From positions 2,294,001 through 2,358,000 of the forward strand of contig NZ_JAPDNQ010000001.1 of assembly GCF_025989145.1 (NCBI RefSeq): DNA of 64,000 nucleotides, given 5' to 3'. The stretch comes from Microbacterium sp. SSM24 (lineage in GTDB: Bacteria; Actinomycetota; Actinomycetes; Actinomycetales; Microbacteriaceae). The notes beneath the pieces were generated by a model. It had not been told where the DNA came from, ran no database searches, and saw only the letters and a list, made by a program, of their open reading frames with translations. Of the stretch, positions 1 through 7,025 are shown piece by piece. The translations under genes were made by a program, and so were the position numbers. Numbering within the stretch: the first letter of the stretch is position 1; each line of letters begins with the position of its first letter.

Positions 1-91
1 CGGCGCCCGACCAGGACCCGTCGGTCGCGCGGATGCGACGGACGGCCTCTGCGAGCTCGTCCAATTGCGACGCGCGCTCGAACAGCCCCAT
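1..91 (-). CDS. N-terminal fragment of a probable LuxR/AAA-type regulator (runs off the window)
   Basis: Only about 30 codons are inside the window. The protein begins MGLFERASQLDELAEAV, the usual opening of large ATPase-type regulators (an F-E-R-x-x-x-L-x-x-L segment just before the Walker A region in MalT/LuxR-like and AAA signalling proteins). The ATP-binding site and any DNA-binding domain would lie outside the window, so the assignment rests on this short N-terminus alone. It lies 44 bp downstream of the 84-residue protein gene on the same strand and is probably the third gene of that unit. The ATG at 89-91 is the only start in frame here. Confidence 0.5.
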   Translation of the reverse strand, partial: MGLFERASQLDELAEAVRRIRATDGSWSGA

Positions 92-135
92 GGCGCCATC
101 GTAGGCTCCAGGGGGCTGTTCGAGCGGACTCGATG

Positions 136-390
136 TCACCGAGGTCGCGGACCGCCGAGCGCCGCTTCGGCGTAGGCGCCGATGCGCATGGCCTCGATCG
201 CGCGGTCGACGAGCCTTCGGCGGGCCATCTCGTCGTGGGTGATCGCGGGGCGGTGGTGTGCGCGGTCGGCGAGTGCCGCGGTGCCGGCGGCCACGAACCG
301 CCGTACCGTCGACCACGCCGCGCGCGCCGTCGCACCGTGTTCGACGAGCGATGCGGGCGTGGCGAAGACCACAGCGGGCATGGCGCTCAT
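136..390 (-). CDS. small hypothetical protein, 84 aa
   Basis: The start codon overlaps the stop of the upstream DUF4242 gene by four bases (ATGA at 387-390), which argues strongly that it is translated by coupling. The product is Ala/Arg-rich, has no membrane segment or signal peptide, and contains a central His/Arg stretch (ADRAHHRPAITHDEMARRR). I do not recognise the family. Its place between a DUF4242 protein and a regulator suggests that the three act together, perhaps in sensing or accessory roles, but that is only context. Alternative: translated but of minor function. Confidence 0.55.
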   Translation of the reverse strand: MSAMPAVVFATPASLVEHGATARAAWSTVRRFVAAGTAALADRAHHRPAITHDEMARRRLVDRAIEAMRIGAYAEAALGGPRPR

Positions 391-671
391 GCCGCCGCCT
401 CGTCGGCCGTCCGAGGGCCGAACTCGGCGACGACCTCGGCGACGAGGTCTGCCGGGAAGCCGCCGCGGCGGGCGTGCTCTCGGACGGTCTCGGCGTCGGA
501 TGTGCGGTGGACGCAGTAGAACTTGTCGCCCGCGACGTAGGTGGTGACCCACTCGTAAGGTACGCCGAGCGAGTCCACCGCGCGGTTGGACGTCCGTGCG
601 ATCTCGGCGAGGTCGGCGAGGCTCATCTGCGACGCTCCCGCGATCTCGCGCTCGATGATGAAGGTGTGCAT
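387..671 (-). CDS. DUF4242 (SCO4226-like, nickel-binding) domain protein, 94 aa
   Basis: A small ferredoxin-like-fold protein starting MHTFIIEREIAGASQM. The segments GVPYEWVTTYVAGDKFYCVHR and ETVREHARRGGFPADLVAEV are typical of the DUF4242 family, whose Streptomyces member SCO4226 is reported to bind nickel. The frame is open further upstream, but family members begin at this MHTFIIERE segment and a GGAG-type ribosome site sits just before ATG 669-671. The length is normal. It is the first gene of a short unit followed by the 84-residue protein and the regulator fragment. Metal binding here is inferred from family only. Confidence 0.85.
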   Translation of the reverse strand: MHTFIIEREIAGASQMSLADLAEIARTSNRAVDSLGVPYEWVTTYVAGDKFYCVHRTSDAETVREHARRGGFPADLVAEVVAEFGPRTADEAAA

Positions 672-789
672 GGGATCTCCGATCCTGGAGGGATCCGGAC
701 TTTCCGGATGCCTCCATCGTCGAGATCCGCCGCCGGCGTGACATCGGGAGCAGCTCCCCATGTTCCGTCGGAAGCCTCCCCAGACTCCG

Positions 790-1695
790 TCAGGCAGCGG
801 GCGCGAACACGCGCAGCGCGCGAGGCGCGACGTCGACGGTGAGCGGCAGTGCCCCGATCGGATCGCCGTCGGCGTAGCCGGTCACTCCGGGCGACGCGAG
901 CCGCACCGATCTCACGCGGTGCATCACGACCTCGGGCACCGTCCCGTGCGTGCCGCGATAGACGCGAGGCAGCAGGCGGAGCAGGCGTGCTCGTCCGGCA
1001 GGGCGCACCAGCACGAGGTCGAGCAGGCCGTCGGCCGGGTCGGCGGCGGGACAGATCGGGATGCCGCCGCCGTAGGTGCGTCCGTTTCCGACGGTCGCCA
1101 TCACGAGGTCGCCCACGACGCGCTCGCGCGCGCCGTCGGCGGTTTCGAACTCGACCTCGTACGGCATGCCGACGAGGGTGAGGAACTCGAGCAGGATCGC
1201 GATGTTGTAGCGGGAGCCGCCGCGGGGCCAGCGCATGGCGTTGGCCCGGTCGTTCACCTTCGAGTCGAAGCCGCTCGCCAGCACCGTCCCGAAGAACTCC
1301 GTCGAGCCGTCTTCGCGGGTCACTCGCGCGAGGTCCACGTCGCGGGTCGCGCCCGCGGCGATCGTGTCGGCGGCGGCGACGGCATCCAGTTCCTTCAGAC
1401 CGAAGGTCGCGGCGAAGTCGTTGCCGGTCCCTGCGGGGATGATCCCGAGCGGGATGCCGGTGCCCGCGACCTCCTGGATCGCGAGGCGCACCGTGCCGTC
1501 GCCGCCCGCGACCGCGACAGCGTCGACACCGGCGTCGATCGCCGTGCGCAGCAGCGCAGAGGACTCCTCGGCGCTGCCGCCGCTCACCAGGGCGGTGCGC
1601 ACGCCGTGCTCCCGCAGGCGTTCGGCCGCCTGGGTCGCCGCACCCGTGTGCGCTCCCGCGCGGGCGGCGGGGTTGACGAGCAGCGCGACGTTCAC
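790..1695 (-). CDS. diacylglycerol kinase / lipid kinase (DagK/YegS family), 301 aa
   Basis: The protein carries the lipid-kinase catalytic signature: N-terminal ALLVNPAARAG, then AVAGGDGTVRLAIQEV (the GGDGT nucleotide site), GIIPAGTGNDFA, and late GYADGDPIGALPLTVDV. It should phosphorylate diacylglycerol or a related lipid with ATP at the membrane face. The GTG start (1693-1695) overlaps the stop of the flavoprotein gene upstream, so the two are translationally coupled. I recall the M. tuberculosis homologue in the same gene order (Rv2252) as linked to phosphatidylinositol mannoside lipids; which lipid is used here is unknown. Confidence 0.92.
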   Translation of the reverse strand: MNVALLVNPAARAGAHTGAATQAAERLREHGVRTALVSGGSAEESSALLRTAIDAGVDAVAVAGGDGTVRLAIQEVAGTGIPLGIIPAGTGNDFAATFGLKELDAVAAADTIAAGATRDVDLARVTREDGSTEFFGTVLASGFDSKVNDRANAMRWPRGGSRYNIAILLEFLTLVGMPYEVEFETADGARERVVGDLVMATVGNGRTYGGGIPICPAADPADGLLDLVLVRPAGRARLLRLLPRVYRGTHGTVPEVVMHRVRSVRLASPGVTGYADGDPIGALPLTVDVAPRALRVFAPAA

Positions 1696-3359
1696 GAGCG
1701 GCGGCCGTCGTGCGCGTCGGATGCCTCGCTGTGCGCGACGAGGACGCCGGGGTTCATGATCCCGTGCGGGTCGAGCACTCCCTTCACGGCGCGGAGGACC
1801 TCGACCCCGAGCGCGCCGATCTCCGCTTCGAGATAGGGTCGGTGGTCGCGCCCGACGGCGTGGTGGTGCGTGATGGTGCCGCCGGCGCCTCCGATCGCGC
1901 GGGAGGCGGCATCCTTCGCACCGGCCCATTGCGCCTGCGGGTCGTCGGTCAGCGCGGCGACGACGGTGAAGTACAGCGACGCGCCGGCCGGGTAGACGTG
2001 CGAGATGTGGCACAGGACGATCGGCTTCGCGCCGGTCGAGGTCAACGCCGTCGACAGCGCGTCGGTCACCGCCGTCTTCAGGCCGGCCAGCGCCGACCAG
2101 GTCGTCGCGGTCTCGAGGGTCTCGGCGAGCACGCCGGCGTCCATGAGCGTGTCGCGCAGCGCGGGTGACGCGAACCGCCCTCGCTCCCACGACGTCGCCG
2201 GGTCCTCACCGCGGGCCTTCGCACCGTAGCGGGCGAACACGGTGGCGAGGTCCTCTCGTGTGCGCTCGGCCTCGGCGGCCTCTGCACCCTCGAAGGTGGC
2301 GATGGCGAGGCATCCGCTCAGTCGGGTGAGGTGACCGCCCATCGCGGCGTTGACGCGCGTCTCGGTCTCGTCGCTGAGGCGCAGCACCGTGGGACGGATG
2401 CCGCGCTGCGTCGCCTCGCGGAACGCCGCCGCGCCCGATGCGAAGTCGGGGAAGGTCCACGCGGCGTACGCGGTGGCGGCGGGGCGAGGACGGATGCGCA
2501 CGGTGACTTCGGTGAGCACGCCGAAGGCGCCCTCCGAGCCGATGAGCAGCTGGCGCAGGTCGGGACCGGCGGCGCTCGCCGGGGCGCGGCCGAGGGAGAG
2601 CTCGCCCGCGGGGGTCGCGACGCGCAGCGCGTGGACGAGGTCGTCGAAGCGTCCGTACCCGCGTGACGCCTGGCCGCTCGAGCGCGTCGCGGCGTACCCG
2701 CCGAGCGAGGCGTGCAGGAAGCTCTGCGGGAAGTGGCCGAGCGTGTAGCCGTGCGCCCCGAGGAGCTCCTCCGCCTGCGGTCCGGTGGTGCCGGCGCCGA
2801 AGGTCGCCAGGAGCGACGTCTCGTCGAGATCGAGGAGAGCGGCGGTGCGCTCGAGGTCGAGGGCGATGACGGCGCGCTGCGCTCCGGTCTCGGGGTCGAC
2901 CCCGCCGACGACGGACGTGCCGCCGCCGAAGGGCACGACGGCGATCCGACGCTCCGCGCACACGGCGATGACCGCCGCGACCTCGTCGTGGTCGGCGGGG
3001 GAGACGACGGCATCCGGTGCCGTCTGCGGGTCGTCGAGCCGGCGCCGCAGCAGGTCGGGCGTGCTCTTGCCGCCGAGGTGGAGCATGCGCACCGCGTCCG
3101 CGGTGGTCGCGTGGCCGACACCGACGAGTGCGCCGAGGGCTGCAAGGTCGGCGTCATCCAGTCGCGACGGCGTGAGCACGGGCGTGCCGCGCCGTGCGAC
3201 AGGGTGGGCCTTGCCGGGGAGGAGCGTCGCGATGAGCGCCTTCGCGCCGGCGGGGAGACGTGCCGGCTCGGTGCCCCAGGCATCCCAGTCGGAGCGAGGG
3301 CGGGGCGCGGGCACCGCGAGCGGGCGAGGAGGGATGCCGGAGGGCGCCGTCGCGGTCAT
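1692..3359 (-). CDS. FAD-linked oxidase of the alkyl-DHAP synthase type, 555 aa
   Basis: A flavoprotein of the VAO/PCMH fold. An FAD-binding domain has PFGGGTSVVGGVDPE at about residues 143-157 and a later IGSEGAFGVLTEVTVRIRP; the C-terminal part has CHISHVYPAGASLYFT and a THHHAVGRDHRPYLEAE segment, matching the HHH region of alkylglycerone-phosphate synthases better than glycolate or lactate oxidases. These enzymes swap the acyl chain of acyl-DHAP for an alkyl ether, or oxidise 2-hydroxy acids in some bacterial members. I start at MTATAP (3357-3359); an upstream in-frame ATG would run into the putative operator. It is divergent from a TetR gene and coupled to the lipid kinase. Confidence 0.85.
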   Translation of the reverse strand: MTATAPSGIPPRPLAVPAPRPRSDWDAWGTEPARLPAGAKALIATLLPGKAHPVARRGTPVLTPSRLDDADLAALGALVGVGHATTADAVRMLHLGGKSTPDLLRRRLDDPQTAPDAVVSPADHDEVAAVIAVCAERRIAVVPFGGGTSVVGGVDPETGAQRAVIALDLERTAALLDLDETSLLATFGAGTTGPQAEELLGAHGYTLGHFPQSFLHASLGGYAATRSSGQASRGYGRFDDLVHALRVATPAGELSLGRAPASAAGPDLRQLLIGSEGAFGVLTEVTVRIRPRPAATAYAAWTFPDFASGAAAFREATQRGIRPTVLRLSDETETRVNAAMGGHLTRLSGCLAIATFEGAEAAEAERTREDLATVFARYGAKARGEDPATSWERGRFASPALRDTLMDAGVLAETLETATTWSALAGLKTAVTDALSTALTSTGAKPIVLCHISHVYPAGASLYFTVVAALTDDPQAQWAGAKDAASRAIGGAGGTITHHHAVGRDHRPYLEAEIGALGVEVLRAVKGVLDPHGIMNPGVLVAHSEASDAHDGRRS

Positions 3360-3369
3360 GGCGACAGTA

Positions 3370-3392
3370 TGACACATTATGTATGGTTGTCA
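3370..3392. promoter_or_regulatory. inverted repeat in the divergent promoter region (putative TetR operator)
   Basis: TGACA (3370-3374) and TGTCA (3388-3392) form a symmetrical pair separated by 13 bp in the 34-bp gap between the flavoprotein gene and the divergent tetR gene, with an AT-rich centre (ATTATGTATGG) unusual for this genome. Operator function is inferred from position and symmetry. Confidence 0.45.
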
Positions 3393-3393
3393 C

Positions 3394-3972
3394 ATGGCTG
3401 ACGGAGTCTCCGACACCGAGACCGCGATCCTCGACGCGGCACTCGCAGAAGTGCTGGCGCACGGCATCCGTAGAACGACCGCCTCCGACATCGCGCGGCG
3501 CGGCGGGATCGCTCGGCAGACCCTCTACCGGTACTGGCCCGACGCGCAGGCCATCTTCGCCGCGCTCGTCACACGTGAGCTCCTCGCGGTGCTGCCGTCT
3601 GGCGGGGCGGACCCCGCATCGCTCGACGACCTCGTCGGCGTACTCACCGAGACCGCCGACCGCGTGCGACGGATGCCGCTGGTCGACCGCCTGCGCGACA
3701 CCGACCCCGAACTGTTCGCGCGGTACATCCTCGACCGCCTCGGCACCAGCCAGCGCGCGATCGTCGCCGAGACCGCCCGGCGGCTCGCATCCGGGCAGCG
3801 GGAGGGGTTCGTGCGTGCGGGCGACCCGTCGCAGCTGGCCGCGATGGTGCTCCTCATCACGCAGTCGGCCGTGCAGTCCGCGCCCCTCGTCGCCGAATGG
3901 CTGCCCGGCGAGGCATGGCGCACCGAGCTCGGCGCGGCGCTGCGCGGCTACCTTGCCCCGGTGTCCGTGTGA
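3394..3972 (+). CDS. TetR-family transcriptional regulator, 192 aa
   Basis: The N-terminus has a typical TetR helix-turn-helix: ILDAALAEVLAHGIRRTTASDIARRGG then IARQTLYRYWPDAQAIF at about residues 10-55. The C-terminal ligand domain is divergent, as usual. I start at MADGVSD (3394) because the five codons upstream lie inside the intergenic inverted repeat. The gene is divergent from the flavoprotein/lipid-kinase pair, and its stop overlaps the start of glpD by four bases (GTGA), so it probably controls both sides. I recall a regulator at this position in the homologous mycobacterial cluster. Confidence 0.9.
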   Translation: MADGVSDTETAILDAALAEVLAHGIRRTTASDIARRGGIARQTLYRYWPDAQAIFAALVTRELLAVLPSGGADPASLDDLVGVLTETADRVRRMPLVDRLRDTDPELFARYILDRLGTSQRAIVAETARRLASGQREGFVRAGDPSQLAAMVLLITQSAVQSAPLVAEWLPGEAWRTELGAALRGYLAPVSV

Positions 3973-5519
3973 ACATCGTCGGGCGGATGCCGCACCCGTC
4001 CGCGCTCACCGCGGTGCGGCGCGCGCGCGAGCTGGACGCACTCGCCGCCGGCCCGCCGCTCGACGTGCTGGTCATCGGCGGCGGCGTGACCGGCGCGGGG
4101 ATCGCGCTGGATGCCGCGAGCCGGGGTCTGCGGACCGCGCTCGTCGAGCGGCACGACCTCGCCCACGGCACGAGTCGCTGGAGCTCGAAGCTCGTGCACG
4201 GGGGACTGCGCTACCTCGCGACCGGCCAGGTCGCGATCGCGCACGAGAGCGCCGCCGAGCGGCATCTCCTGATGACGCGTCTCGCGCCCCACCTCACGAG
4301 GGCGCTCGCGCAGGTCGTGCCCCTTTACGCGCCCGGACACGTACCGCGCGGAGCCTTCGTCGGACTCGGCTACGGCCTCGGCGACGGCCTCCGCCGCGTC
4401 GTCGGGACCCCGGGCGCCGTGCTCGGTCCGCCCGGGCCGATCGGACGAGCCGAGACACTGCGCCTGGTCCCCTCCGTCGAGCCGAAGGAGCTTCGCGGCG
4501 GAGTGCGCGGCTGGGACGGGCAGCTCATCGACGATGCGCGGCTGGTCGTGGCGATCGCGCGCACGGCGGCCGGGTACGGGGCATCCGTCCTCACCCGGGT
4601 CGAAGCGGTCTCGGCCGGCGGCGACGGCGCGGTGCTGCGCGACCGGCTCACAGGGTCGGAGGTCTCCGTGCGTGCGCGTGCCGTGGTGAGCGCCGCCGGC
4701 GTGTGGGCGGGCGAACTCGATGCGGACGTGCGGCTGCGGCCGAGTCGGGGCACGCACCTCGTCGTCTCGGCCGCGCGCCTGGGCGGATCGGATGCCTCGC
4801 TCACCGTGCCCGTGCCCGGGTCGTCGAGCCGCTTCGTCTTCACCCTCCCCGCGCCGCACGGCCGCGCGTACATCGGGCTCACCGACGTGCCCGCCGACGG
4901 CCCGCTGCCTGACGTGCCCTATGCGACCGAGCCCGAGATCGACGCGCTCCTGTCGACCATGAACACGGTGCTCGCGCGGCCCCTGACCCGCGACGATGTG
5001 CTGGCGACGTTCGCGGGCCTCCGTCCGCTGCTCGCCGGGGCGGACGGCGCCGACGACACGAGCGACCTGTCGCGCCGCCACGCGATCCTGGAGTCGTCGT
5101 CGGGACTGCTCAGCGTCGTGGGCGGAAAGCTGACGACCTACCGGCGCATGGCGGAGGACGCGGTGGATGCCGTCATCCGGCGGGATCCGTCCTTCCCGGC
5201 GCGCCCCTCGAGCACCCGCGGGATTCCGCTCGCCGGAGCCTGGCCGCGCCATCGGATGGCCGAGATCGCCGCTCCGCCCCGTCTCGTGCGCCGCTACGGC
5301 GCGGAGGCCCCCTATGCGGCGGCGCTTCCCGACGGCCCCGCCGCCGCGCGCGGCGTCACGGCGCAGGAGCTGCAGTGGGGCGTCGCCGTCGAGGGCGCGC
5401 TCGGTCTCGACGACCTGCTCGACCGGCGCACGAGACTCGGCCTCGTCGAGGCGGATCGCGAGGAGTCGACGGATGCCGCGGCCGCCGCCTTCGCGCGGGC
5501 CGGCGTGGAGCCCGTCTGA
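3969..5519 (+). CDS. glpD: FAD-dependent glycerol-3-phosphate dehydrogenase, 516 aa
   Basis: Oxidises sn-glycerol-3-phosphate to dihydroxyacetone phosphate at the membrane, passing electrons to quinone. The dinucleotide site is VLVIGGGVTGAGIALDAASRG near residue 30, followed by GTSRWSSKLVHGGLRYLATG, the GlpD/GlpA signature. Later landmarks are FAGLRPLLAG and VVGGKLTTYRRMAEDAVD. The C-terminal domain is complete and the length is normal. GTG at 3969 overlaps the tetR stop; an internal ATG at 3987 is a possible alternative start. Together with the alkyl-DHAP-synthase-like flavoprotein and lipid kinase it forms a coherent glycerol-phosphate/DHAP lipid set. Confidence 0.93.
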   Translation: MNIVGRMPHPSALTAVRRARELDALAAGPPLDVLVIGGGVTGAGIALDAASRGLRTALVERHDLAHGTSRWSSKLVHGGLRYLATGQVAIAHESAAERHLLMTRLAPHLTRALAQVVPLYAPGHVPRGAFVGLGYGLGDGLRRVVGTPGAVLGPPGPIGRAETLRLVPSVEPKELRGGVRGWDGQLIDDARLVVAIARTAAGYGASVLTRVEAVSAGGDGAVLRDRLTGSEVSVRARAVVSAAGVWAGELDADVRLRPSRGTHLVVSAARLGGSDASLTVPVPGSSSRFVFTLPAPHGRAYIGLTDVPADGPLPDVPYATEPEIDALLSTMNTVLARPLTRDDVLATFAGLRPLLAGADGADDTSDLSRRHAILESSSGLLSVVGGKLTTYRRMAEDAVDAVIRRDPSFPARPSSTRGIPLAGAWPRHRMAEIAAPPRLVRRYGAEAPYAAALPDGPAAARGVTAQELQWGVAVEGALGLDDLLDRRTRLGLVEADREESTDAAAAAFARAGVEPV

Positions 5520-5605
5520 GCCCGCGGCACGGGTTGGCAGGAATCCGCAGAACGACGTCCGATCCCCGCGAGCGCCATGTCGGGGGCGCACGCGAGACTG
5601 GTTCC

Positions 5606-7021
5606 ATGTCCTCGCCCGACGCCGCACCGACACCGCCCCACGGCGGTCTCGGCGTCGTCCAGGGCACCGCGCTGTACATCGCGTCCGTCCTCGGCACCGG
5701 CCTCCTGGTGCTTCCCGGGCTCGCCGCCGAGGCGGCTGGGCCGGCGAGCATCGTCGCCGTGCTCGCGGTGATCGGCCTCTCCATCCCCCTCGCGGGCACG
5801 TTCGCCGTGCTCGCCGCGCGCTACCCCGATCCGGGCGGCGTCGCCAGCTACGTGCGCAGGGCGCTGGGCGGCACCGCCGCGCGCATGACCGGCTACTGGT
5901 TCATGTTCGGCGTGTGCGCCGGAGCCCCCGTCGTGGCCGTGCTCGGCGCGGAGTACGTCGCGGCCGTGGCGGGCATCGACCGCGCCGCGGTTCCTGTCAT
6001 CGCCCTGGCGATCCTCGTCCCGCCCTTCGCTGCGAACGCCTTCGGCGTGCGGGTCGCGGGCTGGGTGCAGTTCGTGCTCACCGCCCTGCTGCTCACCGTC
6101 GTGGTCGTCGTGGTGTCGCTCGCGGCCCCCGCCGTGGAGCCGTCGAACTTCACCCCCTTCCTGCCGCACGGCTGGGCGGGCGTGGGCACCGCGATCAGCC
6201 TGTTCGTCTGGGCGTTCGCCGGGTGGGAGGTGGGCACGCACATCTCGGGCGAGTTCCGCAACCCGCGTCGCGCGATCCCGATCGGCACGGCGATCGCCCT
6301 GGTCGTCACGGGCGTCTGCTACCTCCTGCTCCAGGTCATCACGGTGGGCGCGCTCGGCGACTCCGCCGGAGACGGGGCGGTCCCGCTGCTCGAGCTGGCG
6401 CGGCTCGGCTCGTCCGGCTTCGGACCCATCGCGGTGGGAACGATCGCCGCCATCGTGGCGCTCGGCGTCATGAACGCCTATCTCGCCGCGTTCGCGAAGC
6501 TCGGAGCATCCCTCGCCGCCAACCGCGACCTCCCGCGCTGGTTCGCGGCCGGCGTCGAGTCGGGTGCGGTTCCGCGACGTGCGCTCGCCCTCACCGGCGT
6601 CGTGGTGCTGCTCTACTTCTCGCTCATGCTGTGGTCGGGGCTCGAGCTGACTCCGTTCATCCTCGTGCACACGAGCAGCATGGTCTCGATCTACGCGGTC
6701 GGCATGGTCGCCGCCGTGAGACTGCTGCGACGGTGGTCCCTGGGCTGGTGGATGGCCGTCGTCGCCGCAGTCCTGTGCGCCGGCATGCTCGTGCTCGCGA
6801 TCGGTTCGCTGCTTCCGGCGGCGATCCTCGCGGCCGGTGCCGTCGCGGTCACGCTCGTGCGGCGTGCACACCGGCTGCGGACCCCCTCGACGTTCGACTC
6901 CGCCGGGGTGAAGACGGCGGACAATCCGGCTCGCGGCGCCGACGACGGGCGTGCGGATGCCGCGGCCGAGCGCGCGTCGGCCCTGGAAGCCGAAGCTCCC
7001 AGGGCCGACGTGGCGGGCTGA
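5606..7021 (+). CDS. APC-superfamily amino-acid permease, 471 aa
   Basis: An integral membrane transporter with about 12 hydrophobic segments. The first contains the APC motif SVLGTGLLVLPGLAAEAAGP, and AARYPDPGGVASYVRRALG and FVWAFAGWEVGTHISGEFRNPRRAIP are typical of amino-acid/polyamine permeases. A soluble, Ala/Asp-rich tail of about 50 residues follows the last segment. I start at MSSPDAAP (5606); longer reading would add Arg-rich residues overlapping glpD's coding strand. The gene converges on kgd with only four bases between the stop codons. The substrate cannot be told from sequence. Confidence 0.88.
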   Translation: MSSPDAAPTPPHGGLGVVQGTALYIASVLGTGLLVLPGLAAEAAGPASIVAVLAVIGLSIPLAGTFAVLAARYPDPGGVASYVRRALGGTAARMTGYWFMFGVCAGAPVVAVLGAEYVAAVAGIDRAAVPVIALAILVPPFAANAFGVRVAGWVQFVLTALLLTVVVVVVSLAAPAVEPSNFTPFLPHGWAGVGTAISLFVWAFAGWEVGTHISGEFRNPRRAIPIGTAIALVVTGVCYLLLQVITVGALGDSAGDGAVPLLELARLGSSGFGPIAVGTIAAIVALGVMNAYLAAFAKLGASLAANRDLPRWFAAGVESGAVPRRALALTGVVVLLYFSLMLWSGLELTPFILVHTSSMVSIYAVGMVAAVRLLRRWSLGWWMAVVAAVLCAGMLVLAIGSLLPAAILAAGAVAVTLVRRAHRLRTPSTFDSAGVKTADNPARGADDGRADAAAERASALEAEAPRADVAG

Positions 7022-7025
7022 GCCG

